The translations under genes were made by a program, and so were the position numbers. A DNA stretch of 47,492 bases, taken from assembly GCA_020161505.1 (NCBI GenBank), contig JAIUNY010000024.1:1-47492 (forward strand), given 5' to 3'. Within the stretch, counting starts at the first letter, position 1. The number at the start of each line of letters is the position of its first letter. Under the pieces are notes generated by a model that did no database searches, was not told the origin of the DNA, and saw nothing but the letters and a program-made list of their open reading frames with translations. Source of the stretch: Armatimonadota bacterium. Its GTDB lineage: Bacteria; Armatimonadota; Fimbriimonadia; Fimbriimonadales; Fimbriimonadaceae. Below, piece by piece: positions 21,979 through 29,972 of this stretch.

Positions 21979-23381
21979 CCGTTTGAACCCCGTTTCCATT
22001 CGCGCCAGCGAACAAACCAGTCTTCTTTGTTCTCCTGTCGGCTCCGCGCGACCGCGAGTGCGCCGCTCGGAACATCCTTCGTCAGGACACTTCCCGCTGC
22101 CACCAACACGTCATCGCCGATTGTAATCGGTGCGACGAGCGTAGAGTTGCTTCCGACAAAGCAATCGCGTCCAATTTCGGTGCGATGCTTGGAGAATCCA
22201 TCATAGTTGCAGGTGATTGTGCCTGCGCCGATATTGGTGCCATCGCCCACTGAGGCATCGCCAATATAGGTGAGGTGCGAGGCACTGACTCCCGCGCCGA
22301 TCTCGGAATTCTTTATCTCGACGAAGTTGCCAATCTTGGCTTCTTCTTTCAGAACCGCTCCCGGGCGGAGATTGGAGAACGGCCCGAGGCGGCAACCATT
22401 TGCCATATTCGCCCGCTCCATGTGGCTCATAAACACGCGGCAGGAGTCGCCGATTTCACTGTCTTTGATCCAAGAGTTCGGGCCGATCTGACACCCAGAG
22501 CCGATGCTGGTGGAGCCCTCAATCACGCAGTTCGGATGGATCACTGTGTCTTTGCCGATCTTCACGTCCGGCCCAATGTGGGTGGAGCCAGGATCAACGA
22601 TGCTCACTCCGCTGACGGCGAGGGACTTGAGAATCCGCTCCCGAACAATCGCGCCTGCCTCGGCGAGTTGCCATTTGTCGTTGATCCCCCGAAACTCGTC
22701 CGGATCATCGCTGAGGACGCCCTTGATCGTTTCGCCTTGCTTGACAAAAATCTTGATGACATCGGGCAGGTAGTACTCGCCCTGAGAGTTGTCGTTGCCA
22801 ACCTGATCGAGGGCCGCGAACATCTTCTGATTGTCAAAGCAGTAGATCGCGGGATTGACCTCGGTGATCTCACGTTGCTCCGTGGTGCAGTCCTTGTGCT
22901 CCACAATCGCGGTGACACTGCCGTGGCTGACATCGCGAAGAATGCGGCCATACCCTCTCGGATCCTCGAGTTCAAACGTGGACATGACGCATGCCGCACC
23001 CGACTGCGCCTGATCTTCCCAGAGCCCGCGCAGCGTGGAGCCGGAGATCATGGGGACATCGCCCGCAACCACCAAAACCGGGCCATCAAACGTTCCGAGA
23101 TGCTCTCGCGCCTGCAACACCGCGTGACCGGTGCCGAGTTGCTCGCGCTGCCAGGCGAACTTAACCGAATCACCCAACGCTGCTTGAACCTGATCGCCGC
23201 CGTGACCAATCACGACGACAATCCGCTCGACGCCCGCTTCTCTCAGAGCCCGCACCACCCACTGCACCATCGGAACCCCGGCAACCGGGTGGAGCACCTT
23301 CGGCAGATCGCTCTTCATGCGGGTGCCCTGTCCGGCGGCAAGCACCAGGGCGGCAGGAGAAGCAATGCGGGCGGTGGACAT
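21975..23381 (-). CDS. glmU: Bifunctional UDP-N-acetylglucosamine pyrophosphorylase/acetyltransferase
   Basis: GlmU (468 residues) acetylates glucosamine 1-phosphate and then makes UDP-GlcNAc for peptidoglycan and lipopolysaccharide. The N-domain has LVLAAGQGTRMKSDLPKVLHPVAGVPM, GTGHAVLQA, GDVPMI and the EVNPAIYCFDN loop. The left-handed beta-helix C-domain runs from about 250 with DPGSTHIGPDVKIGKDTVIHPN to GAGTITCNYDGFSKHRTEIG and GSNSTLVAPITIGDDVLVAAGSVLTKDVPSG. It is the first gene of the long coupled minus-strand run and is divergent from upp with a 52-base gap. Confidence 0.98.
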   Translation of the reverse strand: MSTARIASPAALVLAAGQGTRMKSDLPKVLHPVAGVPMVQWVVRALREAGVERIVVVIGHGGDQVQAALGDSVKFAWQREQLGTGHAVLQAREHLGTFDGPVLVVAGDVPMISGSTLRGLWEDQAQSGAACVMSTFELEDPRGYGRILRDVSHGSVTAIVEHKDCTTEQREITEVNPAIYCFDNQKMFAALDQVGNDNSQGEYYLPDVIKIFVKQGETIKGVLSDDPDEFRGINDKWQLAEAGAIVRERILKSLAVSGVSIVDPGSTHIGPDVKIGKDTVIHPNCVIEGSTSIGSGCQIGPNSWIKDSEIGDSCRVFMSHMERANMANGCRLGPFSNLRPGAVLKEEAKIGNFVEIKNSEIGAGVSASHLTYIGDASVGDGTNIGAGTITCNYDGFSKHRTEIGRDCFVGSNSTLVAPITIGDDVLVAAGSVLTKDVPSGALAVARSRQENKEDWFVRWREWKRGSNG

Positions 23382-23433
23382 AGTGGCTCTCAGACGATAC
23401 CCAAGGAGCCCGAATCGTGTAGCATTCTGGACT

Positions 23434-24054
23434 ATGGGACTGCACGTCTCGACCCACCCTCTCGCCCATCACCTCACCACGACGCTCCGCGACAAAGAAA
23501 CCGGCCCCCACACCTTTCGTCAGGCGGCCCGGATTCTCTCTTCATTGCTTGCTGTCGAAGCCACCGCTTCCCTGCCGACAAAGCCGGTCACGGTTGTCAC
23601 GCCAATTAAAGAAATGACCGGAGCCGTCCTGGCCCAGCCTCTGGCGGTGATCCCGATTCTCCGCGCGGGACTCTCGATGCTGGAGCCGTTCCTGGAACTC
23701 TTCCCTGAAGTGGCCGTCGGCTATGTTGGGCTGGAACGCGATCACGAAACCGCCGAAGCCAGCAGCTACTACTGCAAACTCCCCACCCTGGCAGGAAAAG
23801 CCGCCTTGGTCGTGGATCCAATGCTCGCCACCGGTGGATCGGCCAGCCAGGCGATCGACCTGGTGAAAGCGGAAGGCCCGGCCTTGGTGCGGCTGGTCTC
23901 TGTGGTCGCCGCACCCGAAGGAGTCGCCAGGATGCAGCGTGATCATCCCGACGTGGAGATCTACTGCGCGGCCTTGGACGAGGGACTGAACGATCGTTCC
24001 TACATCGTTCCCGGGCTCGGAGACTACGGCGACCGGCTCTACGGGACTGGCTAA
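23434..24054 (+). CDS. upp: Uracil phosphoribosyltransferase
   Basis: Upp salvages uracil to UMP using PRPP. The ATG at 23434 gives 206 residues, the normal size. Motifs: HPLAHHLTTTLRDKETGPHTFRQAA, VVTPIKEMTGAVLA, VIPILRAGLSMLEPFLEL, VGLERDHETAEASSYYCKLP, the PRPP-binding LVVDPMLATGGSASQAI and the C-terminal uracil loop with YIVPGLGDYGDRLYGT. It is divergent from glmU-prs, which makes its co-substrate. A 7-bp hairpin (CGACATC...GATGTCG, 24057-24077) right after the stop lacks a U-tract. Confidence 0.97.
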   Translation: MGLHVSTHPLAHHLTTTLRDKETGPHTFRQAARILSSLLAVEATASLPTKPVTVVTPIKEMTGAVLAQPLAVIPILRAGLSMLEPFLELFPEVAVGYVGLERDHETAEASSYYCKLPTLAGKAALVVDPMLATGGSASQAIDLVKAEGPALVRLVSVVAAPEGVARMQRDHPDVEIYCAALDEGLNDRSYIVPGLGDYGDRLYGTG

Positions 24055-24061
24055 GACGACA

Positions 24062-24277
24062 TCAGGCGAGGATGTCGAGGTGGTTGCCCAATCGAGGATC
24101 AGCTTGGAGACTCTTGCGGGGCTGAACCGGGAGCGGCCGAGGAGTCGGAGCTTGTTGTGCCGGACCCTGATCGGCCCGCGCGGCCAAGGCCACCGCACGC
24201 ACGCGGCAGCCTGGCCGTGATGGTTCGGCGGAAGAGGCCGATTCCCATCGAGGGGGGAAGCACGTCAGAGCGAACAT
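24062..24277 (-). CDS. Possible 71-residue protein of low complexity
   Basis: A weak candidate in the upp-lipoprotein gap: MFALTCFPPRWESASS, then an Ala/Pro/Arg-rich stretch, ending in KSLQADPRLGNHLDILA. In its favour is a GGAG ribosome site five bases before the ATG. Against it, the middle is low-complexity and I find no family resemblance. If not coding, this 378-base stretch (24055-24432) holds only untranslated sequence and the promoter region of the lipoprotein gene. Confidence 0.25.
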   Translation of the reverse strand: MFALTCFPPRWESASSAEPSRPGCRVRAVALAARADQGPAQQAPTPRPLPVQPRKSLQADPRLGNHLDILA

Positions 24278-24432
24278 GATGGCTCCGTGGGAATGATATT
24301 GAGTGCTTCCATCCGCAACTATCTCTTGCGTTTCTTGTGCCAAGGTGTACGTGTTCCCACAAAACCCGCAAGGTTAGCGGTGAGGTGCGTAAGTCGGAGT
24401 TTGAGACCAGCCTGCGGGTACCTTGGAGAGGC

Positions 24433-24891
24433 ATGAAGTTCGGCGTGGCTTTCGTTCTCCTTCTCGCTCTGGTGGGTTGCTCAGTGCGTCCGGCTGAGAC
24501 CCCGGCCGGCAAGACGGCTACTCCTCCTGCAGGATCCAAGGAAACCGTGAAGGCGGAATCGACCGGAACCGGCATTGAGGAGATCGACAAATCGAAGGTC
24601 GCGCTGGCGGAGGTGCGGACGCCGATCACGCAACTCGGGGCCAAGCTCCGGATCCTCGCCCAGTACGACCCTCACATGGACTGGAACGACGCCTTTATCA
24701 AGGAGACCGTCACCGAAGCGAGCTGGCTGAAAGAGGGAGAAAAGCTAGAGGGCGAGATGGTCGCCAAGCACAAAGACAAGACCCTCCAGGTTCAAGTCGT
24801 GATGATCCGGGTGAGCGAGAAGGAAATCGTGCTTCGCGTGCTGAGTTCGGACTCCGCTTTCGCGGACGAACTCTCCAAGAAATTCAAGTAA
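24433..24891 (+). CDS. Small lipoprotein of unknown function
   Basis: A 152-residue lipoprotein: MKFGVAFVLLLALVGCSV gives a type II signal with lipidated Cys16. After a Thr/Pro/Ala-rich linker (to about 45) comes a compact domain (DKSKVALAEVRTPITQLGAKLRIL, ASWLKEGEKLEGEMVAKHKDKTLQVQVVMIRVSEKEIVLRVLSS). GGAG six bases before the ATG fixes the start. The final stop overlaps the murB stop by eight bases (convergent). I do not recognise the domain. Confidence 0.75.
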   Translation: MKFGVAFVLLLALVGCSVRPAETPAGKTATPPAGSKETVKAESTGTGIEEIDKSKVALAEVRTPITQLGAKLRILAQYDPHMDWNDAFIKETVTEASWLKEGEKLEGEMVAKHKDKTLQVQVVMIRVSEKEIVLRVLSSDSAFADELSKKFK

Positions 24892-25855
24892 GTCGGCCCG
24901 TCGACTCCCACGCGCTCCAATCACCGAGATAGAGGACTTCTTCCTCGAGCCCCACGCCGTACTGGCTCTTCACCTGGGCGCTGGCGTACTCGGCGAGCCG
25001 TCTCAGGGCACTCGCACGGGCGTTTCCGACATTCAACAAGAAGTTTGCGTGGCGGGCACCAATCATCGCCCCTTCATGCCGGAAGCCTTTCAGCCCACAG
25101 TTTTCGATGAGATATCCCGCCGGGACGACTCCGGCCGAGCGCAGCCTCTCAGGCAAGTTGGGCAGCGAATCAGCCAAGGCCTGATCGTTGATATTCTTGA
25201 AGAAACTTCCCGCACTGGCGCTCGGCGGCTGCTTGCCAATCCGTTGGCGTTGGTAGTCGCGCGCTTCGTCGTAGGCCGCCTTCCAGTCCCCCGACGGCAG
25301 CTTCATCCGAACCCGAGTGACCGCCATCTGCGGTGGATTCGCGCTTCGCAAGATCGAATCGCGGTAAGAAAACTGCATCACTTCCGGCGAAACCCAAGCT
25401 CGAACACCATCGCGAACCACCTCGAGTTCAGTCAGGAATTCGCTGACGTTGCTGCGATAGGCACCGGCATTGCTGACCAGCGCTCCCCCCAGCGTCCCGG
25501 GAATACCCACCGCGAATTCGAGCCCGCGGAGCCCGGCCTGAACCGTCTGAAGAAACAAATCTTGGAAGCTGATCCCGGTATCGACCTCCACTTCCCCGCC
25601 CTCGGAGATCGTCAATTCAGCGGCCTTGTTGAGCACGACCAGACCGGGAACTCCCGCGTCACTCGGAAGCATGTTGCTGCCCCAGCCGAGAATCGTGTGG
25701 GGGATTGTGCGAGCCTGTGCCCAGGCGCAAGCGCTCGCCAACTCCTCGCTTGTGCGAGCGATGGTGAACAGCTCCGCATCGCCCCCGGCTTTGAGCGTCG
25801 TGTAGAGCCTCAGACTCTGGCTCTGAGAAAGCTGAGATTCATCGAACGGGATCAT
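24884..25855 (-). CDS. murB: UDP-N-acetylenolpyruvoylglucosamine reductase
   Basis: MurB reduces UDP-GlcNAc-enolpyruvate to UDP-MurNAc with NADPH and FAD, the second step of peptidoglycan synthesis. The start at 25855 gives 323 residues. Motifs: TLKAGGDAELFTIART, TILGWGSNMLPSDAGVPGLVV (FAD), EFAVGIPGTLGGALVSNAGAY, the catalytic FSYRDSIL, ASAGSFFKN with the proton-donor Ser, GYLIENCGLKG, HANFLLNVGNA and a final LEEEVLYLG with the acidic residue. The first 17 bases overlap the end of tsaB, so the genes are coupled. Confidence 0.96.
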   Translation of the reverse strand: MIPFDESQLSQSQSLRLYTTLKAGGDAELFTIARTSEELASACAWAQARTIPHTILGWGSNMLPSDAGVPGLVVLNKAAELTISEGGEVEVDTGISFQDLFLQTVQAGLRGLEFAVGIPGTLGGALVSNAGAYRSNVSEFLTELEVVRDGVRAWVSPEVMQFSYRDSILRSANPPQMAVTRVRMKLPSGDWKAAYDEARDYQRQRIGKQPPSASAGSFFKNINDQALADSLPNLPERLRSAGVVPAGYLIENCGLKGFRHEGAMIGARHANFLLNVGNARASALRRLAEYASAQVKSQYGVGLEEEVLYLGDWSAWESTGRLT

Positions 25856-26420
25856 GCGCAAAGGCCTCCCCCATGATGAGCTGCTGCTTCGGCACGCTGA
25901 TATCGGGTTCGGCGACATAGCATGGCACGAGATTCAGGGCCTCCACCGATTTCTGGCTCGGAAGTCCAGGCCCCCAGCGGGCGGCGACCGGAAACTGAGC
26001 CGCATCTGCAAAGTGTGTTCCGTAGCCCAGAGCGTCTCCCGGAATCATAGCGTCTTCAATCGCCTGAGGGGACTCGCCGGGAATCCTGAGAAAAGACCTC
26101 CCACGCTTTGCATAGACCGCCACCGGCGCATCGGGCGAGATCAAGTCAAAAGAGTGAACTTCGGCAACGGGAATCGGTCCGAATGCCGCCCAAACTTTCG
26201 CCATCGTCACGCCCACGCGAACTCCCGTGAAGCTGCCCGGGCCGACATCGACCATGATCTGCGAAGCGCGATCCAGCGGGATCTGGGATTCCTCAAGCAA
26301 AGCGCAGATCGCGGAACTGGCCGCTCGGGGAGCCTCTCGATCTCCTGACCACACGCAAGTCTCGCCCTCAAACCAGGCGAGACTCGTGCGCGGGCTGGAA
26401 GTCGAGAGAACGAGGATCAC
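25839..26420 (-). CDS. tsaB: tRNA threonylcarbamoyladenosine modification protein TsaB
   Basis: TsaB is the scaffolding partner of TsaD in making t6A37 on ANN-decoding tRNAs. This 193-residue protein has the actin-fold start MILVLSTSSPRTSLAWFEG and the hallmark VDVGPGSFTGVRVGVTMAKVWA, and it lacks TsaD's metal histidines, as expected of TsaB. The C-terminal part is somewhat short and divergent. ATGA overlaps the upstream stop at 26417, and murB overlaps its end. Confidence 0.9.
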   Translation of the reverse strand: MILVLSTSSPRTSLAWFEGETCVWSGDREAPRAASSAICALLEESQIPLDRASQIMVDVGPGSFTGVRVGVTMAKVWAAFGPIPVAEVHSFDLISPDAPVAVYAKRGRSFLRIPGESPQAIEDAMIPGDALGYGTHFADAAQFPVAARWGPGLPSQKSVEALNLVPCYVAEPDISVPKQQLIMGEAFAHDPVR

Positions 26421-27466
26421 TGGGCAATCACCGAGAGCCGATCCGCCAGATCGGTGAGTGCGGCTTTCTGCTTCGCAAATTCCTCACTCGTGCCGCTCCA
26501 TCCAATCACCCAACTGTAGCCGCCTTCGAATCCGAAGGCAATCCACTGATTGACCGCTTTGCCATCCGCGTTGGTGCCGTTTCGGGTGAGCCTGGTCACT
26601 TTGGAACCGGCACGATTTGCCTTGGGTTCCAGCTCCTCTCGTTGACCGACAGTCGCGAGTTCTTTGAGCATTGTCCCCCCGAGACGCAGGTACTCGCGTC
26701 GCCCGAGGGCCTCCTCGCCCGTGGTCACGCCGAGGCTCACCGAGAGTCCGGTCGCGTGATGCAGACGCCCATCCTTTGCTTCCCAACCGGTCGGAAGATA
26801 CGCGAAAAGACCAGCGTTTGCATCCACCTGAACCCGGATCGGGCCCCGCTCGATTTTGCCCGGACGGTTTGCTTCCGGACGCATCACCACCACCGGTGGA
26901 GGATTGTCATTCGGCTTGGTCTTCGGATCCTCCGCCGTCGCGGGAGTCTCGCTGGGGAGCTTGCCGGAGAGGCTATCCGCACTCAAGAGAACCTTGAACC
27001 AGGCGGCTTCGGCCTGTTCAGCGACGTTTTCGGGAGCATAGAGGCGGAACAAGAGCTTGTCTTGCCGGACACTCAGCAGCAGGCCCGAGAGTGAAATCGT
27101 GACGTTGCCGGGCTCACCCTCGCGCACCTTTGTCATCAGGAGGGGGACGTTGAGCAACTCTTCCTCCCACTGACGAAGCACCTGGCGTCCATTTTGAGAA
27201 TTGATATCGAGGTTGACTTTCTGCCAGTGCTCCTTCGAAGCACTCATCTGAGTGACAAGAAGTTGAACCCGAACGAGCGTGCCCTCAATGCGGAACTCGA
27301 ATGTGTCGTACAGCCGCTCCTTGCGCACTCGCCACTCGGCGGGATGCTGGAACTTGAGGTCGAGAACCTTGTTCTCGTAATTCTTCATCGGCGGCGGCTT
27401 GGTGCCGCCCTCCTGTGCCGAAGGCATCCCCAAAGCAAGCGCACAGATCATCGCAGTCAATGGCAT
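26417..27466 (-). CDS. Secreted protein of unknown function, two related halves possible
   Basis: A 349-residue exported protein. The ATG at 27466 gives the signal sequence MPLTAMICALALGMPSAQEGG; an upstream TTG would precede it. The first half contains NKVLDLKFQHPAEWRVRKERLYDTFEFRIEGTLVRVQLLV, the second GLFAYLPTGWEAKDGRLHHATGLSVSLGVTTG, with the shared 'P-x-x-W-x-x ... ' strand pattern typical of PsbP-like or DUF1795-type domains, separated by a Pro/Asp-rich linker (about 180-220). Such domains are often lipid- or cofactor-binding. Start and stop touch tsaB, so it may be co-transcribed with tsaB-murB. Function unknown. Confidence 0.75.
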   Translation of the reverse strand: MPLTAMICALALGMPSAQEGGTKPPPMKNYENKVLDLKFQHPAEWRVRKERLYDTFEFRIEGTLVRVQLLVTQMSASKEHWQKVNLDINSQNGRQVLRQWEEELLNVPLLMTKVREGEPGNVTISLSGLLLSVRQDKLLFRLYAPENVAEQAEAAWFKVLLSADSLSGKLPSETPATAEDPKTKPNDNPPPVVVMRPEANRPGKIERGPIRVQVDANAGLFAYLPTGWEAKDGRLHHATGLSVSLGVTTGEEALGRREYLRLGGTMLKELATVGQREELEPKANRAGSKVTRLTRNGTNADGKAVNQWIAFGFEGGYSWVIGWSGTSEEFAKQKAALTDLADRLSVIAQ

Positions 27467-27586
27467 CGTTGTCACCGTCTCCTTCCAGACGCCCCGCAAG
27501 GGTGCGAGGTATCGCTGGGTGGGCCTCCTCGCCCGACTTCCTTACGCTACCCGGAACCGGAGAAGCATCGCGGGTAGATTCATCGC

Positions 27587-28537
27587 ATGATTCGTGGCGC
27601 GGTGATGGAGCGAGAGATCTTGGAGCAACCGAAGGTGCTTCGAGAGCAGGCGGGACAGTATTTTGAGTCAGCGCGCCAGGCCCTGGCGGGCAAGTCGTTC
27701 GACATGATTCTCCTGGCCGCACGCGGGTCGAGCGACAATGCCGCTCTCTATGCCCGATACCTGTTTGAAATCCACCTCGGGATTCCCGTTACTCTGGCCG
27801 CTCCCTCGGTGCTCACCAAGTATGGGCGTCAGATTCGCTATCCCAACTGTCTGGCAATCGGGATCAGCCAAAGCGGAGCCGCACCAGATGTGAGCGAAGT
27901 TCTGGCCGATATGCGATCTCAGGGGCACACCACGCTGGCCATCACCAACACGGCGGGATCCCGGTTAACCCGAGAAGCTGAATTCTCGATCTTGCTCGAA
28001 GCTGGTCTGGAGCAAAGCATCGCGGCCACCAAAACCTACACGGCATCCCTGCTGGCCTTGGCTCAGGTGGTTCGAGCCGCTGGCGGAGACCTTCCCGATC
28101 CAACGTCCTCTCTTCCTAGCGATGCCTGGCTGGAGGAGTGCCGGGCTGCTGCTGAAGCTGCCTCGGGCGACGTCGTGCGCTGCTCGCCGGTTTTCTCGCT
28201 CGGACGGGGATACAGCTACTGCACCGCCGTCGAAACCGCGCTCAAGCTCATGGAATGCGCGCTGATTTCGGCCAAGAGCTATTCCACTGCAGACTTTGAG
28301 CACGGCCCGAAGGCTCTGGCGAACCACGGCACGGCGTGTGTGGTGTACGGCGATGTCCCGGCTGGACTCGCGGGAACCGGGGCTTCCGTGGTTCAAGCTC
28401 CCGCGTTTGAGGATTCGCCCTATGCTCCGCTGGGCAACATTTTCTTCGGTCAGTGGCTCGCCCTGCTCACGGCCCGAGCTCGGGGTCTCGATCCCGACCG
28501 CGCGCAGAATCTGAGCAAGGTTACCGAGACACTGTAG
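27587..28537 (+). CDS. SIS-domain sugar-phosphate isomerase/deaminase (GlmS C-domain-like)
   Basis: A 316-residue protein with two SIS domains, like the isomerase half of GlmS and the stand-alone deaminases NagB-II/AgaS, lacking the N-terminal glutaminase. It acts on hexosamine 6-phosphates such as glucosamine 6-phosphate. Motifs: EREILEQPKVLREQ, LLAARGSSDNAALYARYLFE, LAIGISQSGAAPDVSEVL, SIAATKTYTASLLAL, SLGRGYSYCTAVETALKLMECALISAKSYSTADFEHGPKAL and a C-terminal LSKVTETL. An ATG at 27605 (MEREI) may be the real start. It is convergent with and overlaps the PH-like gene by 17 bases. Confidence 0.9.
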   Translation: MIRGAVMEREILEQPKVLREQAGQYFESARQALAGKSFDMILLAARGSSDNAALYARYLFEIHLGIPVTLAAPSVLTKYGRQIRYPNCLAIGISQSGAAPDVSEVLADMRSQGHTTLAITNTAGSRLTREAEFSILLEAGLEQSIAATKTYTASLLALAQVVRAAGGDLPDPTSSLPSDAWLEECRAAAEAASGDVVRCSPVFSLGRGYSYCTAVETALKLMECALISAKSYSTADFEHGPKALANHGTACVVYGDVPAGLAGTGASVVQAPAFEDSPYAPLGNIFFGQWLALLTARARGLDPDRAQNLSKVTETL

Positions 28538-28961
28538 GCTCGAATCCCGAGAGCCGTCGGTGGAAATCCTTGGCGAGTCTGGCGTAGCCTTCCTCGAACG
28601 ATGCCCCCGATGGCCCTTCGAACGAGTGACCGTTCACCAGCCAATGCACCGCGCCGGTTTCCGGGTCGCGGGTGATTTGCTGAATCTCGGAAATCATGAT
28701 CCGTCGGACACCTTCGGGCGTCGAAAACTCCACGTAGATGGGAGAGATCTCCATCCAGGCCCCGCTGGCTCCGCCACTGTTTAGCACGATGTACGTCATC
28801 ACGGTCGAGAACGCCCAGATGGCAAGGCTCCAGCCGATCCCGATGCGGATCAACGATGAGCCAATCAGGAATCCCACCAGGATCGACCAGCCGATTAAAC
28901 CTTTGGGCGGGCGCTTCGCCTTAGCTGCCCCGCGCCAGACCACCGCGTTCTCTGCCGCCAT
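28521..28961 (-). CDS. Membrane protein with PH-like C-domain
   Basis: A 146-residue protein: charged N-terminus (RGAAKAKRPPKG), two hydrophobic spans (LIGWSILVGFLIGSSLIRIGIGWSLAIWAFSTVMTYIVLN) and a soluble C-terminal domain (EISPIYVEFSTPEGVRRIMISEIQQITRDPETGAVHWLVNG, GPSGASFEEGYARLAKDFHRRL) like bacterial PH domains. The layout parallels that of the membrane protein gene at 20495-21016. No function assigned. It shares 17 bases with the convergent SIS gene and starts seven bases past the hydrolase stop. Confidence 0.7.
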   Translation of the reverse strand: MAAENAVVWRGAAKAKRPPKGLIGWSILVGFLIGSSLIRIGIGWSLAIWAFSTVMTYIVLNSGGASGAWMEISPIYVEFSTPEGVRRIMISEIQQITRDPETGAVHWLVNGHSFEGPSGASFEEGYARLAKDFHRRLSGFEPTVSR

Positions 28962-28968
28962 CAGATTT

Positions 28969-29955
28969 CTAGTCTGTCACACCTTCCACCATGAGCCGTA
29001 GCTCCTCTGGGGTCGCTTCGGGCTCGGGGATCTCATATCCCAGTCGACGGAAAAGCCCCGCCGCAATCGAACTCACAAGGAGGCGATTGTTGCCTCGCTT
29101 CGTGAACACGGTGACCACGTATTCCCTTCCATCGGGCATCATCACCCAGGCACAGTCGTGCCGAACCTCGCTGGTCCATCCGGCTTTGCTCCAGAGCTTC
29201 GCTCCTTTCGGGATGACCCGGCCCGTGTAGGCTTTTGCTTGACCATCCGCCTTCTCGGGTTCATCTTGGGGATTCCAGCGGGCGAGAATCCCCTGCATCC
29301 AAGCCGTTTGTTCCTTGCTCCAGTGCTTGCCCAAAGCGATGTCGGCAATCAAGCGGGTGCAGGCTTCCGGGCTGAGCATGTTGCGGTTCTCGTACTTCTC
29401 ACCGACCCACTGGCGCTCGCGCCCGTAGGGCCCTTCGTTGAACGTCCGCTGAACTGCGTTGACCCCGGAATACCCCAGTCCGCCAAACCAGTCGTTGACA
29501 GCGCGGCGCTGACGACCAAACTCGGCAAGCTGGTCGGGGGAGAGTTCCGGGCCGGGTGTGGTGCCACAGCAGAGATCGATCATGTACCCCGTGGCATCGT
29601 TGCTCGAGACCTTGATCATGTCCTCGGCCGCCCTCTGCAATTCGGGCGTCATTTTGAGTTGGCCCGTGTCGAGGAGATGCGCGGCATAGGCGAAGTAAAA
29701 CATCTTCACCACGCTCGCGGGATACATCGTGACCGAAGCACGGTAGCCTCCCATTGAGACGCTCTTGTTGGGACGATCGATGAAAGCGAGACTGATCCCG
29801 ACGTCCTTGGGAGTGAACTTGTCGTCGGGAAACTGACGGACGGCATCCGTAAAAGCTTCAGTGCAGAGGGCATCAAGCGACATGGCAGAGGGCTCCGCCG
29901 GGCGCAACGCCGGAGAGAGCAAGGTGAGCCCTAGCGCGATGGCGACCGGTGTCAT
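28969..29955 (-). CDS. Secreted class A beta-lactamase-fold serine hydrolase
   Basis: A 328-residue exported protein (signal MTPVAIALGLTLLSPALRPA) of the penicillin-recognising enzyme superfamily, nearest class A beta-lactamases. Active-site motifs are SxxK in VTMYPASVVKMFYFAY, an SxN in MIKVSSNDATGYMI (Asp of the usual SDN replaced by Ser) and KxG in GAKLWSKAGWTSEV. The omega-loop region (RQWVGEKYENRNMLSPEAC) lacks an obvious match to the ExxLN general base, so efficient beta-lactam hydrolysis is doubtful and a peptidase or esterase role is as likely. Confidence 0.85.
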   Translation of the reverse strand: MTPVAIALGLTLLSPALRPAEPSAMSLDALCTEAFTDAVRQFPDDKFTPKDVGISLAFIDRPNKSVSMGGYRASVTMYPASVVKMFYFAYAAHLLDTGQLKMTPELQRAAEDMIKVSSNDATGYMIDLCCGTTPGPELSPDQLAEFGRQRRAVNDWFGGLGYSGVNAVQRTFNEGPYGRERQWVGEKYENRNMLSPEACTRLIADIALGKHWSKEQTAWMQGILARWNPQDEPEKADGQAKAYTGRVIPKGAKLWSKAGWTSEVRHDCAWVMMPDGREYVVTVFTKRGNNRLLVSSIAAGLFRRLGYEIPEPEATPEELRLMVEGVTD

Positions 29956-29972
29956 GGCTCCATCTTATCCCG

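Noticed and set aside
22275-23609. Plus-strand frame of 444 codons over glmU
   Set aside because: Antisense shadow of glmU; no domain seen and it would run into upp.
24055-24432. Structured RNA in the upp-lipoprotein gap
   Set aside because: Only a 7-bp hairpin at the left end; no tRNA, SRP, tmRNA or RNase P signature.
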